Below, piece after piece: positions 12,231 to 24,086 of a DNA stretch of 64,000 nucleotides. The translations under genes and the position numbers were made by a program. The first letter of the stretch is position 1. Every line of letters starts with the position of its first letter. A model generated the notes under the pieces. That model saw nothing but the letters and a program-made list of their open reading frames with translations, did not search any database and had not been told where the DNA came from. Location: positions 1,054,001 through 1,118,000 of the forward strand of contig JACAAK010000007.1 in the NCBI GenBank assembly GCA_025093985.1, in the 5' to 3' direction. The stretch is from Calvatia gigantea (Eukaryota; Basidiomycota; Agaricomycetes; Agaricales; Lycoperdaceae).

Positions 12231-13650
12231 CTGTCACGCATTGCGTTAAAAGGTCCAAAATCTCGTCCAGAAATCTCTTATGAGGGGATAGGCGACACTC
12301 CACCTTGCCGTACTGGTTCCCTCTGCGTTGTACTATATCTGTAGTCGAACGAATACTTGAACGAACATGGGAGCGCAGTGGCTATTGAACCGCTTCAGCT
12401 CCAGCGAAACCAAATATAGGAGTTGCTATCAATCAATTATTAATCGGTATTAATCAGTATTCAATTATGTCCTGTCAGAAGAATCTGGGCCCAGAAGTTT
12501 GATGGGTAGAATGGTGTAGTGAGCGAGGGGATGGATCATGGTGTAAACACCGTGTTGTTGAAATTCCATACTACCACAATTATGCACTGCCAGCGAGTCA
12601 GTGTGGCACTTGTCATAATGACATCGTATCGATTTAAAAAATGTCATTCTTCAATATGGTATACTCTACACTTTTTGAAGTCGGTATGCCATTGACATGA
12701 CCCGCCCCACGTTGAGTCGTGGGAGCGGTGTATACCAATATTTAGTCTTAAGATGCGGTAGGAGTAATCTAAGTGGCTACACCCCTCGACATGGGATGAT
12801 CTCTGTGAACATGAAAATCAAAGCTCCAAAGCGATGTGTGAAGGAGTAAGGTGGTGTGGAGGCCCGGGCGTAGTAGGTGCGTTAATTTCAGCGCGTGTTA
12901 GTCGTAGTATGGAAGCGGGAAAAGGGAAAGTAAAGCTGCAGTGTGGATGTTCCGGCGATATGGCATGTGTGTAGATGTCATTCCTCATTTTCATTGCATC
13001 CGTCCCCCGGGGACTCTTCCAGTGGCGTCTCATCGATGAGTGGCTCTTCGTTCTGGTGAACCTTTGCCGGATTTGCTGAAGGCACCTCATTTCAAGGAAG
13101 TTGGCTCTGCTGTACCTTATAAGTAAAATGGTGATTTAGGGTCGCTCCTGCCAGGACTGCTAGCTCAGGTGGCCTCTTGTGCAGGCTGAATTGTCACCGA
13201 AGTGTGATCGCCGCTTAACCTGCCTCAATCAAACAGAACTGAGGCGTCTAGTATCTTCTCATCTCTGATACCACCCCGCAGTCATGATCATCGATAAGAA
13301 CGAACTCCACACTTTTGGCATTCTTCTGTCACTTGGCTTACTATGGAGCATCCGGGGGTGGTAATCTGGTAATAATGCTGTGATATTCAGGAACCGAACT
13401 TGGACGTTCCATGGAAGCTGTGAAGAGAGCTTTGGCAGATTGACTGCAGTTTCCATAAAATAGAAGTCACCCCAATTCAGTGGCACAATGAATGCAGCGG
13501 TGTTGATTATTCCCATGCACCATTGGGAGTCTTTGCGATCTCGCGCAAGCCTGTGGTTTCTCCTACTTGTCGGTTACGCTTGAATAGGCTTATAAACGAT
13601 GTCTGCTTCAGGAGGAACAGAAGCAAACACGGCTCATTTCGTTCAACATT
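12231..13650. other. intergenic, no gene recognised
   Basis: This 1.4 kb lies between the two vWA genes. It is AT-rich around 12420-12470 with short repeats of AATCGGTATTAATC type. Open frames are short and unlike any protein I know. Confidence 0.5.
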
Positions 13651-16600
13651 ATGGGAGACCCCGATGTCAAGTACTCCTTTGAAACCTTCAGTAGCCTCCC
13701 CCGACGTTCTATCATCCCTCTTCTGACCCGACCCGGTTACGCTCGGGCAGATGTCGGGGAGCTACCTGATCTCAAAAACGTTCAAGGCGATGTCATTTAT
13801 ATGTTTCCAAAAGTCGGTCGCTATTATTGCTTTCAATGGTCTGGGGGACGCCCTTCTCATAATTTGTGATAGGCGGCGGAAAACTTCATCTTCTTCAGGA
13901 TCAAGGATGTAGCAGCATTCAAGGCGGCACTCAAGCAGTTCAAGCCAACAAGCTCTGAGGACGTCAGAAACATCCTGTTAGAGATCAATGAGGCGAAGGC
14001 AAAAGTTGCTGCACTACGATCGCTGACAGTTGAAATGCCAAGCGTTAAGGTCGCGCAATTCCAGATTGCTTTTAGCCGAACGGGGCTGAACACCCTCGGA
14101 GTCAGGGAGCCGACGGGAGATGCGCGCTTTGATAAGTTCTGCATGAAGGACAACAAGGGGTTTTTGGGTGACCAGGGAAAATGGGATGACATATTTGACA
14201 AGCAGACGTCCGACCCTGTCAATGGGTCTGTGAATGTTGATAGCCCTGATGCATTGCACGGAGTAATTACTGTCGCAGGCAGGAGTACGTTCAAAGTTTT
14301 TTCTGGAAATTGCTCGAGGTACTCAACGTCGGTGTGCAGCACCAGGGGACTGCGATGAAGCGTCAGAAAAAGTCAAAACTCTCTTTGGATCATCGATGGT
14401 CGTAGCCGGTGGCGAACCAGGAAGGGCCCGACCAGGCAAGTTCAAGGGCCACGAACATTTCGGATATCAGGATGGCATCTCGCAACCGGCTTTGAGGTAA
14501 TCCCTCCCTTCTGCTTGCGAGTTATCTTCGTTAGTGATTACCGTCCTCAGGGAAGTCGTCGCTCCGCGACCCGGACAGATCCAAGTCGATCCTGGAGTGA
14601 TTGTGATGGGCTACAAGGGTGATCCGGTCTTGGAAGACCCAAACAACAAGGTCAAGCGACCAGCTTGGACCAAGGATGGCACGATACTGGTCTTCAGAAA
14701 GTTAGAGCAGGATGTCATTGGATTCGAAGAATTCACGACAAGGAACGGAAAGCGCTGGAGAGAATTCGTTCCAGGTGGAACCGTTTCCCCTCCGTTAACT
14801 GACCAAGAAGGGACTGAGCTCTTTGGCGCCCGACTCATCGGAAGGTGGAAGTCTGTGCGTCACTTCCTCTCCTTCCTTCCAGCGTTCTGATAGTAAGGTC
14901 GTTGGAAGGGTGCGCCCCTGGCTAGATGTCCGTTCCGTGACGATCGGGACATGGCTGTAGACCCAGAACGGAATAATGATTTCGACTATGTTGTCCGGGG
15001 TAACCCGGACGTCTCCCCGAACGAGCCAAGTGACTATTACTGTCCGTTCACGATCCACACTCGAAAGACGGCACCACGTAACTTGGATCCATACGTTGAC
15101 AAGAAATTCCTCGAGAGTGGTTCCATTGTGCGTGGCGGGCTTCCATATGGGAAGGAGGTGAATCGAACACAAACACCCTGACTTTCGCCTCCTAACTCAT
15201 CCTTTGTTAGGTCGAACCCGACGAGAGGCAGAATTATGATCCAACCAAACCGAGCCCTCGCGGTCTACTCTTCAACTGTTATATGTCAAGTCTTGACAAC
15301 GGATTCATTCGTCAAACGATTGCATACGCCGGCAATGATTACTTCCCCCTCACATCTTTCATCCCCCAGAAACACGGTCAGTTCGTATTATCATCCATAT
15401 TGACTGTGATGCTTACGTGAGTATCCTCAGGCCAAGATCCCATTATCGGTGGGCCACCTCCGAAAGGATCTGCTGGGGCAACCAAGGCAGCTGAACTCAA
15501 GCAGCCTTACCAGTTCAAGGACGGGGATCAGGTCGACCTTGCGCTTGTCTCCAATACTGGAGGTACCGATGAGGACGTCTCGGTGTTGGGGTTCGCGAAA
15601 GTCACACAAAGGGGGGCTCAACCCCCACCCGGGGCTGACAACCCCTTCTTCGTAACTTCGAGAGGTGGGGAGTATTTCTTTGTTCCCTCCATTTCCACTT
15701 TGAAAGACTGGGCGAAACCATCAACACCGAAGCTGTAAGTTTTTGTAACCGGTAATCTCTCTGACGCGTTTGATCCTGACGAACCCGAAAGCGATATCCT
15801 ATTTCTCCTGGATGCTACAAGCAGCATGCAACAATACATCGACGAAGTTCGCCTCCAGCTTCAGACGCTCTGTGACAATCTCGTTAGCTCTGGGAAGTGG
15901 GCCAAACGGGATCTGAGGTTCGGAATCATTGCGTTCCGTGATCATCCTCCGCAGGATACTACATTTGTCACTCTTCCGTACCCGTTCGAGACGGACGTTG
16001 GTGCGATACAACAAAATCTCGCGCTATTGCAAGCGAAGGGCGGCGGAGACGGGCCAGAGGCTCAGTGTGATGCTCTGACAGACGCACTATCTGCTCCCTG
16101 GAACTCCGATGCCACGAAGATCGCTATCCTCATTACTGACTCTCCTCCTCATGGCCTTGGTGAAGTCGATGATAAGTTCCCCGACGGTTGTCCTGCCCGT
16201 AGGTCTTTCTTCGTCTATCTCTGGAGGAACAATGTTGACACCCTCAAAGAGAAGGATCCCGTTCGCAGTGTAACTAGGATGGCAAAACTGGGGATAACTT
16301 TGGTGCGCTTATCTTTGTGCCCCCCTATCATGAAGTCTGATCACCAAAACAGCATGTCCTGGCCTGTGAGCCCACTTTGAGTAACGAATACGACGTAGGG
16401 TGTTTGGTTGCCGATCTCATTGCTGTTCCATTATTAACACCGTTCATGCTAGTCCCCGCTTGACTTTTACACCGGGCTGGCCAAAAAGACAGGGTGAGCG
16501 TGATTTTCCGACCCTCTTAATTGTCGCTGTTTTCTTGTGCTGACATTGACCGATCTAGCGGGGAACTCTTCGGTCTCTCCGATGTCAAGTCTCTGATCAA

Positions 16601-17101
16601 CATCCTGACTGGTGGAGTCCTGCAGGCAGCTGACATCACAAAGGTATCTGAGGAGAATAGGAACGAAATTCAAGGTCAAGCGAGGCAGCGAAAGACTGTC
16701 GATCAAATCAGTAACGACGTCTACTCGCGTTTGAAGTCGGCTGGGACGGAAGTGCACACCTTCAATATCGGAAGCATTTATGAGAACTCGACTATTGGCG
16801 ACCAAAACCGCGATGTATGGTTCAATGCTGAGCAACTCGATAAGGCAACTGTATCCAAGATTAAAGATGTGAGTAGGACGCTTTTGAAATTGGTTGGGTG
16901 ATTCTTAGAACTCGTGTAGGCAAAGATATTCCGTATCAAATCAGAGTACCGAAACGGCGGAAAAGCCCCGCCAATGAGCACGAAAGTGGAGCCGATTTCC
17001 CTTGTTCAGGTATGGAACGCACATCTTCGAACGTTGTTCAAATAATCACATCTTTAAAATAGGTAAGGGCGGCAGTTCAGAAGTGTGTGGCTCAAATGTA
17101 G
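13651..17101 (+). CDS. DyP-type peroxidase fused to a von Willebrand A domain
   Basis: Fourteen exons give exactly 912 codons (911 aa). Residues 1-584 are a complete dye-decolourising haem peroxidase, which uses H2O2 to oxidise dyes and phenolics. It has the distal GYQDG motif, the proximal His in FTIHTRK, and Arg in SIVRGGLPYG. From residue 585 a vWA domain follows (MIDAS-like DATSS, FRDHPPQD, GGGDGPE, ITDSPPHG) with a C-terminal extension ending VRAAVQKCVAQM. The domains are joined by intron 15735-15791, which has a GTAAGT donor, is phase 2 in a Leu codon and carries a TAA just inside. Other introns: 13813-13872, 14285-14339, 14497-14550, 14855-14908, 15158-15210, 15377-15430, 16199-16249, 16303-16352, 16395-16452, 16494-16558, 16869-16919, 17010-17062. 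No signal peptide is seen. A split into two genes is the alternative, but the second would lack a start. Confidence 0.88.
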
Positions 17102-19024
17102 TGCAGCTCTATCAACAGTTGCATGTATCGTGTATTCAAATTATTACGTATCATACTCCCTTCATTTGTACGGAAAAAGCAAAGCGGCGTTTAAAATTAA
17201 GTTGGCGTCTGAAGTGGCTCGTAGCAGCCGCATCCGCCCGGCCTTAAGACGTGGCAGCACTCGGACTGCAGATTTCTGGTGATCTGGTTGAGCATTTGCG
17301 CTGTCCACTGTGGAGATCGGACGGCACCTGACACTGAAAAGTGTCATGTACACACCCTCCTCCCACTACTCCACTTCACCGACGATACTGTTCATTTCCG
17401 AGAACGATAACCAAGACACCGACCCCGAAAATCCCATTTCCGAGCCATCCGAAGTCCGGATCATACACGACTTCCTAATTCGGAAGTCCCAACCACGGAA
17501 GCTCCAACCTCCGAACTCCACCTTGCCTGCCTGCACTTCTCATTTCTGACTCTAAAAACCTATGGACCGCTTTCCTATTCACTTTTTATGCTTTTTCTAC
17601 ATTCCTCATAAATTTAGAATCTCATAGAATGAGTTTCCGGCCTGTTCTCATCTTCACTCAGTATGTTTTTCTTTGTTCTCTCCTTAAAAATTTACATTCT
17701 ACCCTTTGTAATTCAGGCGCACAGCCCACCATTTTCCCCTATAAAACCTGTATACTACATGGTAGTCAGGTAGCTACAAATTAGCCAAGTTTCACCCCAA
17801 AGTCTCTATCTCCAGCTATTTCTCTAATCCATTTCTTGCTTCTCTCTTCTTTCTCATCATCTTGACACCCAAATCACCACACAATCATAAAAGCCACCTT
17901 CCAAACTTTCAGTAATCACCCTTGACACCCTTCCAGACCCCTTTTGTATCATTCCAAGGCTTCGGAACATCTCTAATCTCCATTCCATCACCCTCTCTCT
18001 CTGATCTCAGTCTCTATCCTCTTCCCTAACCAACACATCCCCTCAGTCAAGAACAATGTTGAACAGACGCCAACATGCTCGCTAACCTAGCCATAGCCCC
18101 CCTCTTCACCACAGTGCTGTAAGGCAGCTTCAAGGGTACACAACCGCAATTGATGGAAGGCCCTAGAGGGGCTGGCTGCAATTGGCAGCAAGAGGTGATG
18201 TTGTGAGCTGGCCCGAGGGAGGTCTACAATAAGTGACTGCGGATGGATATGCAGAGCCACCAGCTCAAGGTCCAAGAAGCCGGAATTGTTGCCAAGCTCA
18301 GCAGACGGTGAAAGAGCAAAAATAGATCAGCCTCAGGCGTGTAGGCTCGGACTAGGAAGTATTGGGTAGTAAATGGGTGTCAAGCGGCTGGCAACATTAC
18401 ATGCCACAGAACCTCCTTGACGCTCTCTGGTCAGGGGTGTCTCATGTTCTTTAGTGCTACTGTATGTTTGTGATGTTCCGAAGTTATCCTTGTTCGCATC
18501 GGTAACATTATTCCCCGGGCGGCTCCCGACTTGTAACGTAAATTGCTCGTGCTGCATTTATCAACGACAGCTATATGCGATGTGTCCGGCGCGGTGACGG
18601 AAATGTTTCGGTCATGTCCCCTCAACACACCTGTATTCTGCGTGTTATGGGACGTACTTACAAGGTCGCCTGGGGTGAAGCGCTCGGCATGTCAGGCGCC
18701 CACCCAAAGCTCGGCAACTCTGTTGTCCACGTTGCTATGGGGTGACCTTCTTAACCACAACATTATACGTTATGAGAGCCGTTGGGGATGGGCTTTCAAT
18801 TCAATGACCCTGCAAATACTCATCCCACCGATCCCAGAATTTTGTTCAGCGTCAGTCAACCGGACGACCCTTGTCGGCGGACCTGTATTCCAGGCCCTCT
18901 GCAGAGGTATATAGACCTAGGGCGTTTGACTGCCTGGTTTTTCAACCCGCTTGCTCTGGCTTTGGGGTTGACAATCTCGTTCTTCTCTTCACCAACGACG
19001 TTATCTTCCCCCTCCTCGCTAATC
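17102..19024. other. intergenic with pyrimidine-rich tract, no firm gene
   Basis: From about 17350 to 18050 the plus strand is rich in C and T with short CTCTCT runs, a common look for fungal promoter or transposon-derived spacer. A 32-codon open frame starting at about 18650 (MGRTYKVAWGEALG) and an open stretch at 18780-19020 look partly protein-like. I could not connect them to the next gene. Confidence 0.4.
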
Positions 19025-19910
19025 ATGACTCACGGTGCTGAATTCTGGCTGGCTTACCAGTTTGTCTCTCGAGGCAACGTTCCGCCAACCTCACAGCTTA
19101 TTGAGCTTGAGATGCCACACCAGAAGCTCATCGACCTCGAGGATGTCTTAGAGTATGGTATGTTGTTTCTCGATTTTGTGAGTTTGGGCCACGTTTATTG
19201 ACTTGTAGCTGCTTCCCGTTATGATTTTGATCACGAATTATTACGAACGAATATTCAAGTCTTCCGCCAAGGTTTTGTCGAAGCACGTTTCCGCCCCGTC
19301 ACCACTTGGGTTCGCCGTGACGGAGCTCCTGTCCGCCCTTCCGACATTATCGATGAGCTCTTGAAGCAGGGTGTCGGTCGCTGCGCCGAGACTGCTCTCA
19401 AGCTTATCGTTGGTGAGTTTCTAATACTTCTTGATCATGTTCCTTTACTGACGAGTTTATAGAGGATGCCCCGACGACCCTCTGGTTCACTTACCACTAC
19501 GTCCATACCCCCAACGCCAAGGTCTCCATTCAGCGTGTCCGTTTGAACCAGGGCACCAGATTCGAGCACCTCGCTCATCTTACCAACTACGTCTTTGCCC
19601 AAGGCTATCTTCCGGCACACCACAGACCTCTTGTCCATTGGCAAACCCAGTGCGGCAAGAAACTCACCGAAGATATGCATGTGATCGATGTCTTGGGCAA
19701 CGGGCACGGTGTCACTGAAACTGTCGCGATTAAGCTGGTCGTTAGGTTAGTTCTTGTTCTTGTCAGCATACAGGGTGCGCAAACTAAATTTCTTTCTCGT
19801 TCAGACGCCCTTCAATTCCATCATCATCATGCTCACAGCCCTTGCGATCCTCACCACCATCACATCCCATCTCCTTGCACCCCCAAAATTCCCACCGTTC
19901 CCGCTATTGA
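19025..19910 (+). CDS. conserved basidiomycete protein of unknown function
   Basis: Four exons (19025-19157, 19209-19412, 19463-19745, 19805-19910) give exactly 242 codons (241 aa). The ATG (MTHGAEFWLAYQ) is the first in frame after the CT-rich leader, but an exon further upstream cannot be excluded. The protein has no membrane segment or signal peptide that I can see. Distinctive stretches are RFRPVTTWVRR, GVGRCAETALKL and LTNYVFAQGYLPAHHR. The His and Cys content is notable, but no zinc motif is complete. I do not recognise a named family. It is followed within 240 bp by a MYND protein on the same strand. Confidence 0.65.
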
Positions 19911-20148
19911 GTTCCCCTCCCTCAATCCCCCCATCACCATCACCATACCTGCCCCTTCTGAGTATTTAGGAGGCCACATTAGTATTCGTAGCGTCGCGAT
20001 TCTTCTCGTAATGATTCTAATTTTCAGTCGTGGTTCAGGGCCGGCTAAATCGCGTCCTGGATTCGGTGAATAGATTAATTGCCGGTATCACCTCATTTTG
20101 TGTCTCAGGACCTGGTGCACAATTGCCACCGCAAACCAGTGAGAAATA

Positions 20149-21562
20149 ATGCCTCACGAGAAACGACGTCCTTATAGCATCTTCACACCACCCTCACTGT
20201 GCTCCTCAGAGCTCGTCTGTACTACCCTTGACCAGGACGCGACGGATATGCTCATTGATAAATGGCTTGAGCATCGCTCGCCAGCTGACGACGTGTACCA
20301 AGAATGGTTTCGCGATTTGCGCGAGCGCACCACTGTTACGCAAAATCCGACTAAAAAGCAGATCATCGCCTGGAATAAGGGTGATTTCATGCCCGAAAAT
20401 ATCTATTGCCGCACCGTTGATACTGGTCGGTTGATCCCTCTGGACAGAACGTGGACGACGCATGTTTACCACCATAAGTCTATGTCTGAACGAAAGTTGA
20501 GCATGATGCCAGTGGTGTTTACGCTGGCGAGTCGCCCCAATATACTCTAATTTTGTTCGCTGATCGGAAATCTGACATGGAAGTTCATTTTGTTTTTTTA
20601 GCTACCGGAGTTAATGTTTCTTCGCGGGATGCATGACACTGGATGTGACGATATTTATATCGTCGTTGCGGACTTGAAGAGACAGGAGATGGATGACGCC
20701 ACCGCCTATTTCCAGCTTTCCGCACAATACGCCGTAAGTGGAAGACGGAGAAACGACATAGAACAGCAGATGCAACATGATTGTACGTCCCGCCAAGCAC
20801 CTCCCCACCTTTTGTTTTACTATCATGCTTCAGTTTAATTATAATTAACCACAATTTCCCGCAGATACGTGTTTGAAACATGCTCTAGCAAAACAACGCC
20901 GACTGCCTTGCTTCCCCCAAATCGACCTGACCCTCCGCGCAATCTTGTACGAAAAACACCCACGTTTCATCATCCTCTTTTCCCATCAAACCCTATCTTA
21001 CTCGCAAATATTTTTCACGCACCAGGAATACGTCCCGGACCCAGACATATTCTTCGACTACCCCACAGGATGCCCGAACCCTTGCTGTACAGAGGATTGC
21101 GAAATGATCAAGTTTCCGAGGGGAGGCGCCGATGAAGCAGCCATACTGCCCCTCGTGGACCATAAACAACGGAAAAGGAAGTTTAGAAGGAAGGAGATGT
21201 GTAACTGGATCGACTGCGATGTATGTTTCGGTAAACTTATTGCGGGGGAGGATCATGGGGACACGGGGGGGAGTGCCGAGAGTGTGAACGGGACAGAGGA
21301 TTGCGCACTGTTTGAAGGGAATGAGCAGGGTCCCAGTGGCATCTCTGATTCAAGCTCGGATAGCGGACATGTTGGGGAGGATGGCGCGAGCAAGGAAGGT
21401 AACGCAGGAGGTGGTTTAAGTCTCGTGAAGGTGCCGCAGGGCCAGATTTGTGGGAAATGCAGGCTGGTACGGTATTGCTGCCAGGAGCATCAGTTTAATG
21501 ATTGGCCAGAACACAAGAGGGTGTGCATGAAGCCAACAACTGTCGGCTCAGCAGGGTGCTAA
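20149..21562 (+). CDS. MYND-type zinc-finger protein (C-terminal finger)
   Basis: Three exons (20149-20526, 20602-20782, 20865-21562) give 419 codons (418 aa). The last part is a MYND finger: a CxxC pair in CGKCRLVRYCCQEHQ, then WPEHKRVC. A second Cys pair may come from the CDVC element about 80 residues earlier, so the finger is interrupted by a Gly/Ser/Asp-rich insertion of that size. MYND fingers usually bind proline-rich partners. The first intron is uncertain: a GC donor at 20527 or a weak GT at 20509 both keep the frame. The N-terminal 300 residues are not recognised. Confidence 0.75.
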
Positions 21563-21977
21563 GGGCATTGAAGCGTGCTTCAGGTGCTGCCTCTGTTTTC
21601 CCTTTGTTGCGATATTTATTTCAAGTGGCATTAACCTTTTTCATTACTTCTGACACGTCACTTATTGTAATTTTGGGATATTTGAGTCGTCTGCTCTGCT
21701 CTGCCACCACTTGGGAGAGTGGGGCGATCACGTGGCTTGTTCCACTCGTTGAGGTATCCTTTTTTCTCGTTTTTATTACGCCGATACACTAAGGACTATG
21801 TAGTAGTAAAATACAACAGCCGTATATTGATATTATATTTACCTCAAGATATTCTACCTTTGGGCAAAATGCAAGAAATGTTGAAATTTCTACTTAAAAA
21901 TTCTACGTAAAACTTCCAGGATGCTGCTCACATGCATTTCACATGATCGCTCTTTGGCTCCCGCCAGACCCGCCTAA

Positions 21978-23465
21978 ATGAGTTCTCCTGCAGGCACATC
22001 TCGAACGGTGTATCCCCCTCTTCAAAAATTGGACAAATGCCATCAGTGTGGCGCCTCTTCTGGCTTGCGTTTATGTTCATCATGCGGTGAAGTATGCACT
22101 TCCAACTTGAACCAGGGAGAGTGAGACATCCACTGACGCTGGCCGCCTCTTTCAGCGTATCTATTGCTCTACGGAGTGTCAAAAAGAGGACTGGAAGGGT
22201 CACAAAAAGTCATGTAGTAAGTGTCTCAGTATCTCAGTTCTGTTACGGAACCGTAACCGGCCTCGTTTCCAGAACAAACCGAACGCATTGACCTAGGAAC
22301 TTTCTGGCCTTTCTTCTCTTATATGGCCGCACTTTGTCGAATGGACATGCGAAAACCAACTCACCCGGCACTCACGCATCAAATTTTCAACACTCCGGTA
22401 CCTAATAAATCTGCTGAGGTTCTCCCTGATGGTAGTGCGACAAACCTCGTTCTCCTCGGTGACCCTATTCCGCTGGAGCAGGTTGGAAGCCCAGAATGGT
22501 GGCCTTCTGCGATGTCCGACACAATGCGAAAGAAACTTTTTCATAGGATTATGGGAGAGGGATGGAGTTTACCTATCCTGATTTCCATTTGCGTTGCCGT
22601 GTTGGCGGAGATGTATACAACGACGTATGATCCTGAGCGGGACCAAAATCCCGGTCCCAGCGCAAGCACGAACCAGTTCACTCACAACAAGTCTTTCCGA
22701 CTCCAGTGCGAACGCAACACCATAATCGATTTTGGTATTTGCAAGGGCAGGGCTGAGGTTAAGTCGTTGGATACCTTCGGTTACCTGTACGCCCACCCAC
22801 ACACTAACCGCATCGATTTCTTCCGCGGACAAGACCCAAATGACCACTATTGGTTATATTTCAAGACACTACGGGAAGAGTTTGTCTTGGAACTGTGTAT
22901 GTTCACGTTCAACTTTGCGATGTGTGCAAAAGGACAGCCGTACACTCCAGGTGGTGTGGAGTATCCTGAAATTAACCCTCTCGCTGGGCATTTCGTCAGC
23001 CGTTTGATGCGGCATTCCACCCCGCTCTTGCAGTACGAGAAACAGAGGTTCTCTGTTCTACACCACAAAGCACTCCAGGGTATCGTGCGCACGCCCGAGT
23101 TTAGTCCACTCGACGAAAAAATCCTCGCGGCTTTCATGGAGCGTGTTGCAGGTCGGAAGACTAACGAGACTGAGCGGAACCTCCTGGTTTGGTGGACCAT
23201 AGCCAATCGGAGGTTGATGGCTTTGAATTTGTATCACAGGGAATTCCTCAAGTACCCGTCCATCGTACCGGTTGCTATATTCTACGATCCTGGAGAGGAA
23301 GACCCACCACGCGAGGACGATGAAGTCACCTTGAGGTACTATAAGAGGATGAGCAGGAAGGAGAGGTCCGGAAAAATCTCACCAGGCGAGTTGATCACGG
23401 TTATGAGAAAGTGGGATGCCCTTCCGCCAGAGGAGAAGATAGCACAGCTCCATAAGAAAACCTAG
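21978..23465 (+). CDS. MYND-type zinc-finger protein (N-terminal finger)
   Basis: Three exons (21978-22091, 22156-22216, 22273-23465) give exactly 456 codons (455 aa). A complete MYND finger occupies residues 20-60: CHQC, CSSC, then YCSTECQKEDW and HKKSC, built across both introns. The remaining 390 residues are a hydrophilic domain with short hydrophobic helices (for example VLELCMFTFNFAMC). It has no recognised catalytic motif and a basic tail. Such proteins are common and expanded in Agaricomycetes. It is probably a paralogue in a local MYND cluster with the upstream gene, although the domain order differs. Confidence 0.8.
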
Positions 23466-24086
23466 ATATTATGTATGTACTCCATACTGTAACAAACACG
23501 GTGGGTAACTGGCCTCGGTATCTGGGTAGCGTGCTCGTCTGGGCAGCATGGCATTGTCCATCTTTGAACGTTTGAACGCTCGAACAAGCGGCCTCAAAGG
23601 AGCTTTTGGCGTTTTAAGAACTTGATCAAGTGACAGTGTTCCGAACTCTATTCATCCCTCAAGCTCAAGCCCTGGACCCACAACTAGAAAACGCGTTTGC
23701 GACATGAATGGGACCGTTGGTTTGTTTCGGGTAGTCACGGGAAAACTCGAATCACTTCTTTTTAAAGTCTAATTAACATTTTGTTTCCTAAACATCCGAA
23801 GTGGTATAAAGAAGGGAGTCGTGTGCCGTGCCTACAACGATATATGAGCCACAACCTGAAATGCTACCATCGACATTCACAGGTCCTCGTTCTCACAACA
23901 CGTTTGATTGTGGGTACGCTCTCCATGACAGCGTTCAATAGTTGGATATCAGGATGTCCTTCGGAGCAAAGATTGACTTGTAGTAACTTTAACTCTTCCA
24001 AATTCCATCGAGGATATTTAGGAGCGCGAAAGAGGTCGTAGATGGTGGTATCCGTGTCCGAGTCGACGGGCTGTGATCACCTTAAA
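23466..24086. other. intergenic, convergent 3' regions
   Basis: No gene was recognised between the end of the MYND gene and the end of the minus-strand F-box gene. Confidence 0.5.

Noticed and set aside
15737..15790. Reading the TAA after the DyP domain as the true end and the vWA part as a separate gene
   Set aside because: A perfect GTAAGT donor starts two bases before, splicing restores frame through seven further exons, and the vWA part has no start codon or promoter of its own.
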